From CBDFLT01 sp965249225 (GTDB lineage Bacteria; Chloroflexota; Dehalococcoidia; Lucifugimonadales; G963668185): DNA of 64,000 bases. Location of the stretch: contig CBDFLT010000001.1 in the NCBI GenBank assembly GCA_965249225.1, forward strand, positions 1 to 64,000. Direction: 5' to 3'. The notes below the pieces were generated by a model. It saw only the letters and a program-made list of their open reading frames with translations, made no database searches and had not been told where the DNA came from. Position 1 is the stretch's first letter. Each line of letters opens with the position of its first letter. The position numbers were made by a program, and so were the translations under genes. Shown here piece by piece: positions 52,566 through 61,846 of this stretch.

Positions 52566-54086
52566 ATGGAGATTAAGGTTGCTTCGGGCGACATCACCAA
52601 GCAGGACGTGGGCGCGGTCGTAGTAAACTTGTTCGAGGGAGTCACCTCCCCCGGTGGCGGCACCGGTGCCGTCGACCAGGCTCTGGGCGGAGCCATCACG
52701 CAGCTGATCGAGGATGGCGAGACGAAGGGCAAGCGCGGGGAGATCACGGTGATTCATACGCTGGGCATGATGCCCCCATCCAGGGTGCTGGTGGCGGGAC
52801 TTGGGAAGTCATCGGACTTTACCACGGACTCGGTGCGGACTGTAATGGGGAAGGTATGCCGTCACCTGAGACGGATCGGGGTGGAGACCGTTGCGACTAT
52901 CGCCCACGGAGCGGGCATCGGCGGCATGGACGCGCACGCATCGGGGCAGGCCATCGCGGAGGGCAGCATCCTGGGGGCGTACAGGTTCGACAAGTACCGA
53001 GCTAAGAAAGATGGCGATGGCAAGAACATTCGAGAGCTGACCATAGTAGAGTTCGATGCAGGGAAGGTGGAGGCTCTGGAGAAGGGAGTCGCCGACGGGA
53101 AGGTAATAGCGGATGCCGTAAACCTCTGTCGCGGCATGGTCAGTGAGCCGCCCAACTATATGACGCCGACACGCATGGCGGAGATGGCTCTTGAGATCGC
53201 CACGGAACAGGGTCTGGAGATTCAGGTGCTGGAACGGCCCCAGATGGAGGAGCTGGGTATGGGTGCGCTTCTGGGCGTCGCGAAGGGCAGTGATGAGCCT
53301 CCGAAGTTTATCGTCCTGCTGTACAACGGTGACCCGGACGACAAAGATAACAGCCTGGGACTTCTCGGGAAGGGGATCACCTTCGATAGCGGAGGCCTGT
53401 CCTTGAAGCCATCCAAGGGTATGGCGACAATGGGAGGCGACATGGCCGGAGGAGCGGCGGTCATAGCCGTCATGAAGGCGGTAGGCCATTTCAAACCCAA
53501 GATCAATGTGACTGCTATTGTGGCGGCGACGGAAAACCTGCCCGGTGGACACGCCCAGCGCCCGGGAGACGTGGTCCGCGCAATGAACGGGAAGACCATC
53601 GAGATCGACAACACGGACGCCGAAGGACGCCTCGTCTTGGCCGATGCGGTGGCGTATGGCCGTTCCGTAGGCCTGAGTCGGATAGTCGACGTGGCAACCC
53701 TCACCGGCGCCATAGACGTCGCCCTTGGGAAATTCGCCACCGGTGTCTTCGGGAATGACCAGGACTTTACGGACCAGGTCATCGCGGCGGGGAAAGAGGT
53801 CGACGAGCGCCTCTGGCAGATGCCCACCTACGACGACTATAAGGGGCAGTACAAAAGCCGCGTCGCCGACATCAAGAACACCGGCGGCCGAAGCGCGGGC
53901 GCCATCACTGGAGCCATGATCATAGGAGAGTTCGCCGAGGGCGCCTCTTGGGTCCATCTCGATATCGCCGCCAGCTCCGGGGCCTTCCGCGATGCAGCCC
54001 GGGATGAAGGCTACAACCCCAAGGGCCCTACTGGGGTACCCGTTCGCACCCTGATAGCCCTAGTCCGGGACCTGGCTAAAGCCTAG
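52566..54086 (+). CDS. pepA: Leucyl aminopeptidase (M17 family)
   Basis: 506 residues from ATG 52566. Family signature NTDAEGRLVLADA and metal-binding LLGKGITFDSGGLSLKPS are intact, as is the catalytic Arg in that signature. An N-terminal macro-like domain spans about 1-160. It removes N-terminal residues, especially Leu, using two divalent metals. Overlap or close spacing with the FHA gene suggests one transcript. A GTG six bases earlier is also possible. Confidence 0.95.
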   Translation: MEIKVASGDITKQDVGAVVVNLFEGVTSPGGGTGAVDQALGGAITQLIEDGETKGKRGEITVIHTLGMMPPSRVLVAGLGKSSDFTTDSVRTVMGKVCRHLRRIGVETVATIAHGAGIGGMDAHASGQAIAEGSILGAYRFDKYRAKKDGDGKNIRELTIVEFDAGKVEALEKGVADGKVIADAVNLCRGMVSEPPNYMTPTRMAEMALEIATEQGLEIQVLERPQMEELGMGALLGVAKGSDEPPKFIVLLYNGDPDDKDNSLGLLGKGITFDSGGLSLKPSKGMATMGGDMAGGAAVIAVMKAVGHFKPKINVTAIVAATENLPGGHAQRPGDVVRAMNGKTIEIDNTDAEGRLVLADAVAYGRSVGLSRIVDVATLTGAIDVALGKFATGVFGNDQDFTDQVIAAGKEVDERLWQMPTYDDYKGQYKSRVADIKNTGGRSAGAITGAMIIGEFAEGASWVHLDIAASSGAFRDAARDEGYNPKGPTGVPVRTLIALVRDLAKA

Positions 54087-54174
54087 AGACGATTTAGAGT
54101 TCGACTGTGAGCGGGGTGGATAGGCCGGTTCCACTTAATCACTCGATGTGAGCGCTTAATGTAGGAGGCGCAAC

Positions 54175-54555
54175 GTGGCCGACAAAGAAACGGTACTGGT
54201 TCTCACCCAGAACCTGTTCTTCCTACCAAGAATTCAAAATGCGGCGGCATCCAGCGAATTAGAGGTTCGTCACGCCACCTCCGATGCCGCTTTCTGGGAC
54301 GCCTACCGGACATGGCGGATAGCCCTAATCTTTGTGGACCTGGAAGGAGACCGAGACACCTGGACGACGGTGCTTGAAGGCCTAACCCGAGAAACGGGTG
54401 CGGCGGTGGCCGTTGTCGCATACGGCCCGCACGCCGACGTTGGACTGCTTGAGCAGGCGCGAAAGCTTGGCTGCGACGCTGTCCTGGCCAAGAGCGAATT
54501 CGTCCACCGACTTCAAGAACTGATCGAGACGCGAGGCGCGACAGCCGGTGGTTGA
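54175..54555 (+). CDS. Receiver-like protein lacking clear phosphorylation site
   Basis: 126 residues from GTG, preceded by GTAGGAGGCG. The pattern VLVLTQNLFFLPRIQNAA, ALIFVDLEGD, VAVVAYGPHAD and CDAVLAKSEFVHRLQELI follows a CheY-like fold. The acidic pair at the end of strand 1 is absent, but an Asp is in the phospho-acceptor region. Probably a degenerate receiver acting without phosphorylation. Its stop is 13 bp from that of the convergent sigma factor. Confidence 0.55.
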   Translation: MADKETVLVLTQNLFFLPRIQNAAASSELEVRHATSDAAFWDAYRTWRIALIFVDLEGDRDTWTTVLEGLTRETGAAVAVVAYGPHADVGLLEQARKLGCDAVLAKSEFVHRLQELIETRGATAGG

Positions 54556-54568
54556 CTTAGACCCAAGC

Positions 54569-55126
54569 TCAGGCTTCGGCCGGCTGGGCCCGATACCCAC
54601 CCAGATGCTTGCGGAGGAGGACGCGTCCCTTGTGAAGCCGTGACTTCAGCGCGGGTACGGACAGGTCCAATATCTCGGCGGCCTCTTCGTTGGAAAACCC
54701 CTCGATGTCTCGCAGCACCACGGTGGCTCGCATGTGTGGAGAGAGAAGACTCAATCCATCCTCCAGCATGTCGCGGAGCTCGCTGTTCAGCGCAAGCTTT
54801 TCAGGGTCTGCGCCCCAGTCGCGGACGGTCATATCCTCGTACCCGGTGTCCGCGAGGTATTTGGACTGGGATTTGTCCTTACGGATCTTCATCAGGCAGG
54901 CGTTGACCACGATTCGGTAGAGCCAAGTGGAAAACTTGGACTTGCCCTGAAAGGCGGGAAACGCCCGATGGGCGGATATAAAGGCCTCCTGCACGGCGTC
55001 CTCTGCGTTCTCCACGTTACGTAGCATGCGCAAGGACACGTTATACGCCAGATCGGAGTGCTCTTCGATCAGGGCGGAGAACGCCTCATCCATTGTCTGC
55101 GGGGTTTCGTTCTCAGGGGGCGTCAT
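54569..55126 (-). CDS. ECF-type RNA polymerase sigma factor
   Basis: 185 residues from ATG 55126, chosen for GGGAGGAG 7 bp upstream. Region 2: DLAYNVSLRMLRNVENAEDA, AFPAFQGKSKFSTWLYRI. Region 4: MRATVVLRDIEGFSNEEAAEI and SVPALKSRLHKGRVLLRKHL. It directs polymerase to a set of stress-type promoters. No anti-sigma gene is adjacent, so control may be elsewhere. Confidence 0.9.
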   Translation of the reverse strand: MTPPENETPQTMDEAFSALIEEHSDLAYNVSLRMLRNVENAEDAVQEAFISAHRAFPAFQGKSKFSTWLYRIVVNACLMKIRKDKSQSKYLADTGYEDMTVRDWGADPEKLALNSELRDMLEDGLSLLSPHMRATVVLRDIEGFSNEEAAEILDLSVPALKSRLHKGRVLLRKHLGGYRAQPAEA

Positions 55127-55312
55127 GATGCGCTCCTCCCGGTGCACCATTGTACCGCTATTTGGCCTGGTGCTGGGGACTGGCTCGTAATCAGCCTGAG
55201 TTGACCTTCCGTCGGGCTGCCAATAAGATGCTGACGACGCTTCGAGCCTTAGAGAAGGCGCCCTTCCCAACAAAGTTCGAGCGGATATCTGTAACCGAGG
55301 TGGCATGGCCAC

Positions 55313-56761
55313 GTGAGACGTACCATCGCCGGACTTGTTGTCCTCATACTTTTGATTGGCGCGGCGTGTGGCGGTTCCGATTCTGCCCTTACTCCAACTG
55401 CGACGCCCACGCCCACTTCAACTCCGACTCCAACCGCTACTCCGACCCCGGCCCTTACCACTGAGCCCGTCCTGGAACCCACGGCTATATCGGCGACGCT
55501 GGAGCCGCTTCCCTCCGTCGCGCGAGACGACCTGCCCGCTATGGTGCTCACCCAGGCCGACATCGACGCCGAGTTCCCAGTGCTTCAGCAAGAGACCTAC
55601 AGGCCGCTGCTGGACAGCGAGGAGAGTGGGTATAAGGGCAGCGAGGCGATCGCCGAGAACACGATCGACCCACTTGATACCCCCGGAGACGTGGAGGCCC
55701 AGGGCTTTCTGTACAGTTACCAAAACGACTTCTTGAACCTGACGGCCTTGTTCGGAGGTGAGGTGTCGGTAGACAGCCCCGTCGAGATCACTAGCGCGAT
55801 CCTGCTCTTCGACACGCCGGAATCGGCTCAGACGTACCTCATGCGCCAGCTGGAGGATTACCGCAACGCAGTAGGGCAGGACCTCGAGGGACTGCTCGTC
55901 GAGGACTTTCAGGAGTTCACCGCCCCTGATGTGGGCACGGAGGCCTGGGCCGGCCACGTCGACATCAGTGCGCCTGAGCTGGGGCTGGACATCAGCGGCA
56001 CGTTCATTCAGTGGAGCAAAGGCCCGCTCGCTGCGTTGGTCCTACTGGCATCGCATGGAGATAAGGACTGGTCCGGCGCAACTGAAAGCCTTGCGCTGCT
56101 AATGGACGAGCGGATCGACGGCGTACTGTCCGGCGAGATAACTGCGGCACCCATCGCCCCCACCTCCACCCCGACACCTGAGCCTCTCGCCGCTAAAGAG
56201 GCCGCGCAGGCCCAGGGGTTCGATCTCCCCGCCATGTTGCCGACTCTGGCCGACCTGACCTCGGAAGCGACGATTGAGATCGAGGGGTTCGTGCTGGTTG
56301 CCGGCGCCATAAGCTCTTACGTGCGAGCGTTTGGCTCCAGCGCGCTTACGATGAAGCTGGGGTCTTCCCAGTTGATCGCCCTGGAATCGACGGTTACGCT
56401 GTTCGCAAGCTCCGTGGAAGCACAGGGCCCGGTTCTGGTAATGCAGGGAACTGAGCCGGGGCATTTCGAACAGTTTATCGGCCTGGGTGCCGGTGGGCTC
56501 GTCGAGGGTCTAGGTCTCTCCCCTGAAGCACTATCTCTGGAGGCGGTGGACCTCCCGTCGGTCGGCGACGAGATATCTGGGTTCTTGATGAATATCGACG
56601 CGGGGTTCGCCGGATTCGACGTTTACATGCTGGTTTTCGCGAACGGCCGCGTCGCCGTGGAGCTGCTGGCAGTGGGGCCCGGCGGTCAGGTCGTCCTCGA
56701 AGACGTGGTGTCCCTGGCTGAGCTTATAGATCGGAGGATACAGGTGAACTCTCCTCCATAG
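55313..56761 (+). CDS. Hypothetical lipoprotein with Thr-Pro repeat linker
   Basis: 482 residues from GTG 55313. Lipoprotein signal RRTIAGLVVLILLIGAACGG (lipobox GAAC), then a TPTPT-type spacer from about 27 to 50, and two related halves each of about 200 residues (DDLPAMVLTQADIDAEFPVL in the first, FDLPAMLPTLADLTSEATIE in the second). I do not recognise a family. Surface-anchored and probably extracytoplasmic. Divergent from the sigma factor, which could control it. Confidence 0.7.
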   Translation: MRRTIAGLVVLILLIGAACGGSDSALTPTATPTPTSTPTPTATPTPALTTEPVLEPTAISATLEPLPSVARDDLPAMVLTQADIDAEFPVLQQETYRPLLDSEESGYKGSEAIAENTIDPLDTPGDVEAQGFLYSYQNDFLNLTALFGGEVSVDSPVEITSAILLFDTPESAQTYLMRQLEDYRNAVGQDLEGLLVEDFQEFTAPDVGTEAWAGHVDISAPELGLDISGTFIQWSKGPLAALVLLASHGDKDWSGATESLALLMDERIDGVLSGEITAAPIAPTSTPTPEPLAAKEAAQAQGFDLPAMLPTLADLTSEATIEIEGFVLVAGAISSYVRAFGSSALTMKLGSSQLIALESTVTLFASSVEAQGPVLVMQGTEPGHFEQFIGLGAGGLVEGLGLSPEALSLEAVDLPSVGDEISGFLMNIDAGFAGFDVYMLVFANGRVAVELLAVGPGGQVVLEDVVSLAELIDRRIQVNSPP

Positions 56762-56841
56762 CCAAACACCACAGACATTAACGCTGTTCCAGGACGAGTC
56801 CGTACGCGGTAAGGAATAGCCAATTCCAGGAGGAGTGTGTC

Positions 56842-57153
56842 GTGATCGTTCAGCGAAGAATCTTCTACGGCAAGGTGGGTGTTGGAGAGCAGTTGGTCGA
56901 GCATCTAACGGCGGGCGAGTTGCTGTTCAGGAAGCACGGTGCTGCCATCCGGCCTCGCATAATGTCCGACTACCATAGCGGGCGCACGGATCGGGTGGTG
57001 GCTGAGTGGGAGGCGGCTACCCTTGATGAGATCACCGCTGTTGAGAGCACCGTTCTGGACTACCCGGATGGCCGTGAGGAGTTCCGGAAGTGGTTTGAGG
57101 GGCTCCGCGAGCTCATAGACTACGCCGAGGTGGAGACCTGGCAGCTTCACTAG
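56842..57153 (+). CDS. Small hypothetical protein, possibly dimeric alpha-beta barrel
   Basis: 103 residues from GTG 56842 with AGGAGGAGTG upstream. The pattern of strand, helix and strand (IVQRRIFYGKVGVGEQLVEH, RIMSDYHSGRTDRVVAEWEA) resembles NIPSNAP or antibiotic-monooxygenase-like ferredoxin folds. I cannot assign it further. Confidence 0.55.
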   Translation: MIVQRRIFYGKVGVGEQLVEHLTAGELLFRKHGAAIRPRIMSDYHSGRTDRVVAEWEAATLDEITAVESTVLDYPDGREEFRKWFEGLRELIDYAEVETWQLH

Positions 57154-57196
57154 CGGCTGGCTGCACGTTGGCCCGCTTGGTTCTCGATAGAAGGCT

Positions 57197-57836
57197 ATGA
57201 GCTTCCCTTCGCAAACAGGTGACCTCAAAGTGTTAGTCGTGGCCGGCGATACGCTTGCTCGGGCCGGCCTCGCGGCGATGTTGGAACGCGAGAGCGGGTG
57301 CGAGGTGGTCGGCCAAGTGCCTGACGGTCCCGACGTCTCGTCCGATATCGATACGTACCGTCCCGATGCCGTCGTCTGGGACCTGGGCTGGAACCCTGAT
57401 AGCGCGGCGGACAGCTTGGGGGACGCAAGCGAGGCAGGCATCCCCATTGTCGCGTTGGTCTCGCATGAGGACCAGGTGGCCGACGCCTGGAACGCCGGGG
57501 CGCGAGGCGTCCTCCTTAGAGATGCCGACGGTGCGACCCTGCTGTTGGCGTTGTCGGCGGTCTCCAAGGGGCTTGCCGTTCTCCCGTCACAGGCGGGTGC
57601 GGTCGCAGTTCCGTCCCCGGAAGCGGCGCCTGAACCGGTGGCGCTGACCCCCAGAGAGCTGGCCGTCCTGAAGTTACTGGCTGGAAGGGCTGCCCAACAA
57701 GACCATCGCCCAACAACTGACCATCAGCGAGCATACGGTCAAGTTTCACGTCAACTCCATCCTCGGCAAGCTGGGCGCTCGCAGCCGGACCGAAGCCGTC
57801 ACACGGGCGACCCGTCTGGGCCTTATCCTGCTGTAA
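57197..57836 (+). pseudogene. NarL/LuxR-type response regulator with one frameshift
   Basis: The first frame gives a degenerate receiver (VLVVAGDTLARAGLAAML) and the start of the LuxR helix-turn-helix (LTPRELAVLKLLA). The rest is in another frame: EGLPNKTIAQQL, TISEHTVKFHVNSILGKLGA, RSRTEAVTRATRLGL and stop at 57834-57836. Removing one G from the GG at 57683-57684 restores a normal NarL-type protein of about 212 residues. The receiver lacks the usual acidic pair. Read as given, the DNA-binding domain is lost. Confidence 0.75.
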
Positions 57837-57961
57837 CCTGACCGTTTTTCCAGGTCAGGACTACCCATTTGGGTCGCGCGTACTCATCCCTCCCGTCGTT
57901 ACAGTGGGATTGATGTCGCGGACGAAACGGCATCATTTCGAAATCAAAAGGAGCAAAAAGC

Positions 57962-58858
57962 ATGGCAACAGTTCTATCTTCTATCTCCGAGGCGATGGCG
58001 GACGCGGTGGAGGCGGCGGGGTCCCAGGTGGTGCGTGTGGAGGGCAGACGCCGGCTTCCCGCCAGCGGAATCGTGTGGTCCCCCGATGGGGTCATCGTGA
58101 CGGCGCACCACGTGGTGGAGCGAGACGACGATATTCACGTGGGGCTGCCCGCTGGGGAGACCGTCTCGGCGACGCTGGTGGGCCGTGACCCCAGCACCGA
58201 TCTGGCGGTGTTGCGGACGGAGGCTAACGGATTGGAGCCGACGCCTTGGGCCGAGGCAGACTCCATCCCCGTGGGGCACCTGGCCCTAGCCCTGGGCAGG
58301 CCTGGCCAGGGCGTCATGGCGACTTTCGGCATAGTCAGTGCGGTGGGTGAGGGGTGGCGGACGCCGTCGGGAGGTCGCCTGGATAGATTTGTGAAGCCCG
58401 ATTTGGTCATGTACCCGGGGTTTTCCGGTGGCCCGCTGATCGACGCCATGGGGCGGTTTCAGGGCCTTAACACCTCGGCCTTGACGCGTGGGACCGCCCT
58501 TACGGTTTCGGTGCCCACTCTGAGACAGGTCGTAGAAACCCTACTGACCCACGGCCGGGTGCGCCGCGCCTACCTGGGCATCGGTTCCCAACCCACGCGT
58601 ATTCCTGAGCTGGTATCGAAGAAGCTGAACCAGGAGACCGGGTTGTTGCTGGTGTCCGTCGAGCCTGGAAGCCCGGCGGAGAAGGGCGGCCTGTACCTGG
58701 GGGATACCGTCCTCGGCATGAATGGCCACTCTGTGCGGAGCCTCGACGACTTGTTCGGTATGCTGACGGACGACCGGGTCGGGCAAGAGGTGAAGGTGCG
58801 GATCTTGAGGGCCGGTGAGGTGCTAGAGGTGTCTATTGTCCTCGGCGAGCGTTCATAA
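57962..58858 (+). CDS. Trypsin-like serine protease with PDZ domain, no signal peptide
   Basis: 298 residues of the HtrA/S1C type. His in VTAHHVVE, Asp in TDLAVLR and Ser in PGFSGGPLIDAMG make up the triad, although the usual GNSGGPL reads GFSGGPL. PDZ domain from about 205 (AYLGIGSQ, LVSVEPGSPAEKGGLYLGD). HtrA relatives are normally exported; this one begins at MATVLSSISEAMADAV with no signal sequence. It overlaps nothing but is 17 bp from a second protease. Confidence 0.82.
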   Translation: MATVLSSISEAMADAVEAAGSQVVRVEGRRRLPASGIVWSPDGVIVTAHHVVERDDDIHVGLPAGETVSATLVGRDPSTDLAVLRTEANGLEPTPWAEADSIPVGHLALALGRPGQGVMATFGIVSAVGEGWRTPSGGRLDRFVKPDLVMYPGFSGGPLIDAMGRFQGLNTSALTRGTALTVSVPTLRQVVETLLTHGRVRRAYLGIGSQPTRIPELVSKKLNQETGLLLVSVEPGSPAEKGGLYLGDTVLGMNGHSVRSLDDLFGMLTDDRVGQEVKVRILRAGEVLEVSIVLGERS

Positions 58859-58875
58859 GCCGGAGGTGCGTCGGT

Positions 58876-59484
58876 ATGCTGGCAGCGCAGTTAGATCAGG
58901 AGATGGCGGCCGTGGCTGAGAAGGCGCGGAGCGGCCTGGTACACGTTCAGAATGTAGGGGGCGGTGTCGGCTCTGGGATAGTTCTGCACCCGGGGGGCTT
59001 GATAGTAACCAACTCCCACGTGGTCGGAAATGGCGGACTGAAGGTGATGCTGCCGAACGGTGAAGTCCTGCCCGCCAGGTTGCTCGCCCGTGACCCCGAC
59101 TCCGACCTGGCGGCACTTGCCGCGAACGTGAATGGGCACTCTGCGCTGAGCCTGGGGGATTCGCAACGGCTCCGAGCCGGGGAGTGGGTGATGGCGGTCG
59201 GGAATCCGTGGGGCGTTTCCGGAGCCGCTACCGTGGGCGTGGTGATCGGAATGGGGTCGGACCTGCCTGAGATGGGGAGGTCGAATAAGGACTGGATCGC
59301 TGCCGGCCTCAGGCTGAGACCCGGAAACTCGGGTGGTCCGCTGCTGGACGCCTCCGGACGCGTGGTGGGAATCAACACCATGGTGACCGGACCGGCCGTC
59401 GGTATGGCGATGCCCTCGCATACGGTGAAACTATTTCTGCGGCGACACCTCGGCTCCGCGGACCGTACCCCCACGGTCGACTAG
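58876..59484 (+). CDS. Trypsin-like serine protease without PDZ or signal peptide
   Basis: 202 residues, starting with ATG after GGAGGTG. Triad: His in VTNSHVVG, Asp in SDLAALAA, Ser in RPGNSGGPLLDASG. Chymotrypsin-like core only, ending before a PDZ would begin. Co-directional with and 17 bp after the PDZ-bearing protease, so the two probably form an operon and perhaps a complex. Substrate unknown. Confidence 0.82.
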   Translation: MLAAQLDQEMAAVAEKARSGLVHVQNVGGGVGSGIVLHPGGLIVTNSHVVGNGGLKVMLPNGEVLPARLLARDPDSDLAALAANVNGHSALSLGDSQRLRAGEWVMAVGNPWGVSGAATVGVVIGMGSDLPEMGRSNKDWIAAGLRLRPGNSGGPLLDASGRVVGINTMVTGPAVGMAMPSHTVKLFLRRHLGSADRTPTVD

Positions 59485-59522
59485 CGGACTACTCCGCTTC
59501 CCACGAATCGAGGACGGCGGCG

Positions 59523-59531
59523 TGATATAAT
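59523..59531 (+). promoter_or_regulatory. Extended -10 upstream of SDR paralogue B
   Basis: TGATATAAT, a perfect TATAAT with an upstream TG, about 45 bp before the ATG. No good -35. Confidence 0.5.
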
Positions 59532-59575
59532 TCGGCACCGATCCGCTTTATTGTTTTGCGCCTTGGAGGCAAGTA

Positions 59576-60376
59576 ATGGACGTTTCGGACCGGGTCGCCG
59601 TCGTTGTAGGAGGTGGGGGTGGCATCGGACGTGGAATCGCCCTTGTGCTGGCGAGCTACGGGGCCGATGTCGTAGTCGCCGACCTCAATCTTGAGTCCGC
59701 TAAAGAAGTCGCTGGTGAAGTGGAGCGCCTGGGCCGGCGGTCGCATGCCAGCGTCGTGGACGTGGTCGATCAGACCTCGGTCGACGATATGGTGCAGGAC
59801 GTGATGGGTCGGTTCGGCCGTATAGACATCCTCGTGAATGGCGCCGGGATCATCGGTGGCCCTGGATGGGAGGACCGCCAGCAGTCTGACGAAGAGGACT
59901 GGGACCTGATCTACGCTGTAAACGCCAGAGGCGCGGCGAGAGTGACCGACGCCGTTTCCCCCCACATGAAGGAGAAACGGTACGGCAAAATTGTCAATAT
60001 TGGATCGACCGCGGCTAGGCGCGGGGAGGCATTCAACATCATGTACGGGGCTTCAAAGACCGCGTTGCTTAGCCTGACGCAGGCTGCGGCCCTTGAGCTG
60101 GCCCCTTATAACATCAACGTCAACGCCATCCACCCGGGCGAGGTCTGGACGCCCATGTGGGAGAAGCTCGCCCACCATGGCGGGCTGTCGCCCGAAAACG
60201 TCGAGGGCCTATCGCTGAAGGAGAGATTCGACGTCATCGTCCAGAAACGGACTCCGTTAGGGCGGCCGCAGACCCCCGAAGATATCGGCAATATGGCGAC
60301 GTTTCTCGCCTCGGACGCCGCGCGAAACGTCACCGGCCAGTCTATCAACGTCGATGGCGGCGGAATCATGTCCTGA
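59576..60376 (+). CDS. Short-chain dehydrogenase/reductase, paralogue B
   Basis: 266 residues with the family plan, but key motifs differ: the cofactor loop reads VGGGGGIGRGIALVL (Val where Thr is usual) and NNAG reads NGAG. The active-site YGASK is intact and the C-terminus is VTGQSINVDGGGIMS. It may have shifted substrate or cofactor use. Followed at 107 bp by paralogue C. Confidence 0.87.
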   Translation: MDVSDRVAVVVGGGGGIGRGIALVLASYGADVVVADLNLESAKEVAGEVERLGRRSHASVVDVVDQTSVDDMVQDVMGRFGRIDILVNGAGIIGGPGWEDRQQSDEEDWDLIYAVNARGAARVTDAVSPHMKEKRYGKIVNIGSTAARRGEAFNIMYGASKTALLSLTQAAALELAPYNINVNAIHPGEVWTPMWEKLAHHGGLSPENVEGLSLKERFDVIVQKRTPLGRPQTPEDIGNMATFLASDAARNVTGQSINVDGGGIMS

Positions 60377-60483
60377 TGGCGGACGGCCTTATATTGTAGC
60401 CCTCGTTTGGGGGCTTCGTCGGGACTGTCGCGCAGTCCGGCACCATATCGCCTTATCTATGTGAATGCCTGGAGCCTTCTTGG

Positions 60484-61284
60484 ATGGACGTTACCAATCG
60501 GGTCGCTGTCGTTACCGGAGGAGGGCGCGGCATAGGACGTGCCATCGCCCTGGCGCTTGCGAAGCACGGGGCCGATGTAATGATCGCAGACCTGGATGAA
60601 GAGACCGCAGGTGACGTGGCCGGTGAAGTAGGGGACCTGGGCCGGGAGTCCGCGGCGATCGTCGCCGACGTCACCGATCAGGCTTCGGTGGACCGCATGG
60701 TCTTAGAGGCTGTAGACCGTTTCGGTCGAGTCGACATCCTGGTGAACAACGCAGGAGTGGTCGCCGCGCCGGGATGGGAGGACCGGGAGCGTTCCAACGA
60801 GCACGACTGGGACCTGATCTACGCCGTCAACGTGAAAGGGGTCGCGAGGGTGACCGATGCGGTTTCGCCGCACATGAAGGAGAGGCGGTATGGCAAGGTC
60901 GTCAATCTCGCGTCGGTCGCGGGAAGACGGGGCGATCCCACCAATCCTCCCTATAGTGCGTCCAAGGCCGCGGTGATCAGCCTGACGCAGGCGGCTGCCC
61001 TGGAGCTGGCCCCTTTCGACATCAACGTCAACGCCATCTGCCCGGGCGTGCTCTGGACGGCTATGTGGCAGAGGATCGCCTATCGGCGCAGCATTGCGTC
61101 CGAGAATGTGGAGAGCCGGTCGCCCCGAGAGATGTTCGACCTCGCGATCGAGAAGCGGATGCCGCTGGGACGGGAGCAGACACCTGAAGACGTCGGTTAT
61201 CTGGCGACGTTTCTCGCCTCGGACGCCGCTCGGAACATCACCGGCCAGGCCATCAACGTCGACAGCGGCTCGTACATGTCCTGA
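60484..61284 (+). CDS. Short-chain dehydrogenase/reductase, paralogue C
   Basis: 266 residues with all standard motifs: TGGGRGIGRAIALAL, NNAGVV, Ser in NLASVAGRR, YSASK and ITGQAINVDSGSYMS. Very like paralogue A and the fragment at 32946. Its 3' flank carries a remnant of the DUF1800-NHL spacer, so it may once have sat next to those genes as paralogue A does. Confidence 0.88.
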   Translation: MDVTNRVAVVTGGGRGIGRAIALALAKHGADVMIADLDEETAGDVAGEVGDLGRESAAIVADVTDQASVDRMVLEAVDRFGRVDILVNNAGVVAAPGWEDRERSNEHDWDLIYAVNVKGVARVTDAVSPHMKERRYGKVVNLASVAGRRGDPTNPPYSASKAAVISLTQAAALELAPFDINVNAICPGVLWTAMWQRIAYRRSIASENVESRSPREMFDLAIEKRMPLGREQTPEDVGYLATFLASDAARNITGQAINVDSGSYMS

Positions 61285-61377
61285 TAGCCTGTGTCAAGAC
61301 ATTGCCGGTCTGCCTCGGGCATTATGCTTTGAGGCGTTTTCGCCCGCGTCTTGCCGGTGGTCCTTCCCAGGAAGGCT

Positions 61378-61430
61378 TGGACGCCGTCTGGGGTGGGTGG
61401 ATGGGAATAACTGCCTAGGGGTGGGGTTCT
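61378..61430 (+). repeat. Relic of DUF1800-NHL spacer
   Basis: Matches 48080-48130 in order and spacing (GACGCCGTC, GGATGGGAATA, GGGGTGGGG) but no DUF1800 or NHL gene is beside it. A duplicated module was probably lost from here. Confidence 0.6.
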
Positions 61431-61529
61431 AACATCGATACGGCGAAAAGGCCTGGAATCGCTGCTGGGTAGTGCGCCCGCCTCCTCCGAGAACGGGCCA
61501 ACGTGCTTGCCGCTGTCAGGCCGGTCTCG

Positions 61530-61560
61530 TTGGACAACAAAGTTCGACATTGTCTATAAT
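61530..61560 (+). promoter_or_regulatory. Promoter of tRNA-Leu/tRNA-Cys
   Basis: TTGGAC (61530-61535) or TGGACA one base later, then TATAAT (61555-61560), with a spacer of 18-19 bp. Confidence 0.5.
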
Positions 61561-61618
61561 GACGCCGGGGAGGGGCCGTTTCTGACCTGGGCCGCGCAGG
61601 TCCCACCGGCGTTGCCAG

Positions 61619-61705
61619 GCCGAGGTGGTGGAATTGGTAGACACGCAGCGTTGAGGGCGCTGTGGCCGAAAGGCTGTAGGAGTTCGAGTCTCCTCCTCGG
61701 CACCA
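61619..61705 (+). tRNA. tRNA-Leu (GAG)
   Basis: Acceptor GCCGAGG pairs with CCTCGGC. Anticodon stem CAGCG/CGCTG surrounds the loop TTGAGGG. A long variable arm (TGGCCGAAAGGCT) marks a class II tRNA. Ends with encoded CCA. Confidence 0.95.
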
Positions 61706-61717
61706 CTTCCAAAACGA

Positions 61718-61794
61718 GGCGACGTAGCCAAGTGGTCTAAGGCGGGGGTCTGCAAAACCCCTATTCGGCGGTTCGAATCCGCCCGTCGCCTCCA
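61718..61794 (+). tRNA. tRNA-Cys (GCA)
   Basis: Acceptor GGCGACG pairs with CGTCGCC. Anticodon loop CTGCAAA sits on the stem GGGGT/ACCCC. T-loop GTTCGAATC. Ends with encoded CCA. 12 bp after tRNA-Leu. Confidence 0.95.
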
Positions 61795-61817
61795 TTAATC
61801 CAGCGCATGATAGACAG

Positions 61818-61846
61818 GCCCCTGAGATTCTCGGGGGCTTTGATTT
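61818..61846 (+). terminator. Rho-independent terminator of the tRNA operon
   Basis: GCCCCTGAG pairs with CTCGGGGGC (one G-T) around ATT, followed by TTTGATTTT. Confidence 0.75.

Larger units (their letters stand above)
61285..61618. other. Intergenic region with relic spacer and tRNA promoter
   Basis: Holds a hairpin-like CCTTCCCAGGAAGG near 61360-61373, the spacer relic at 61378-61430 and the tRNA promoter at 61530-61560. No gene seen. Confidence 0.5.
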
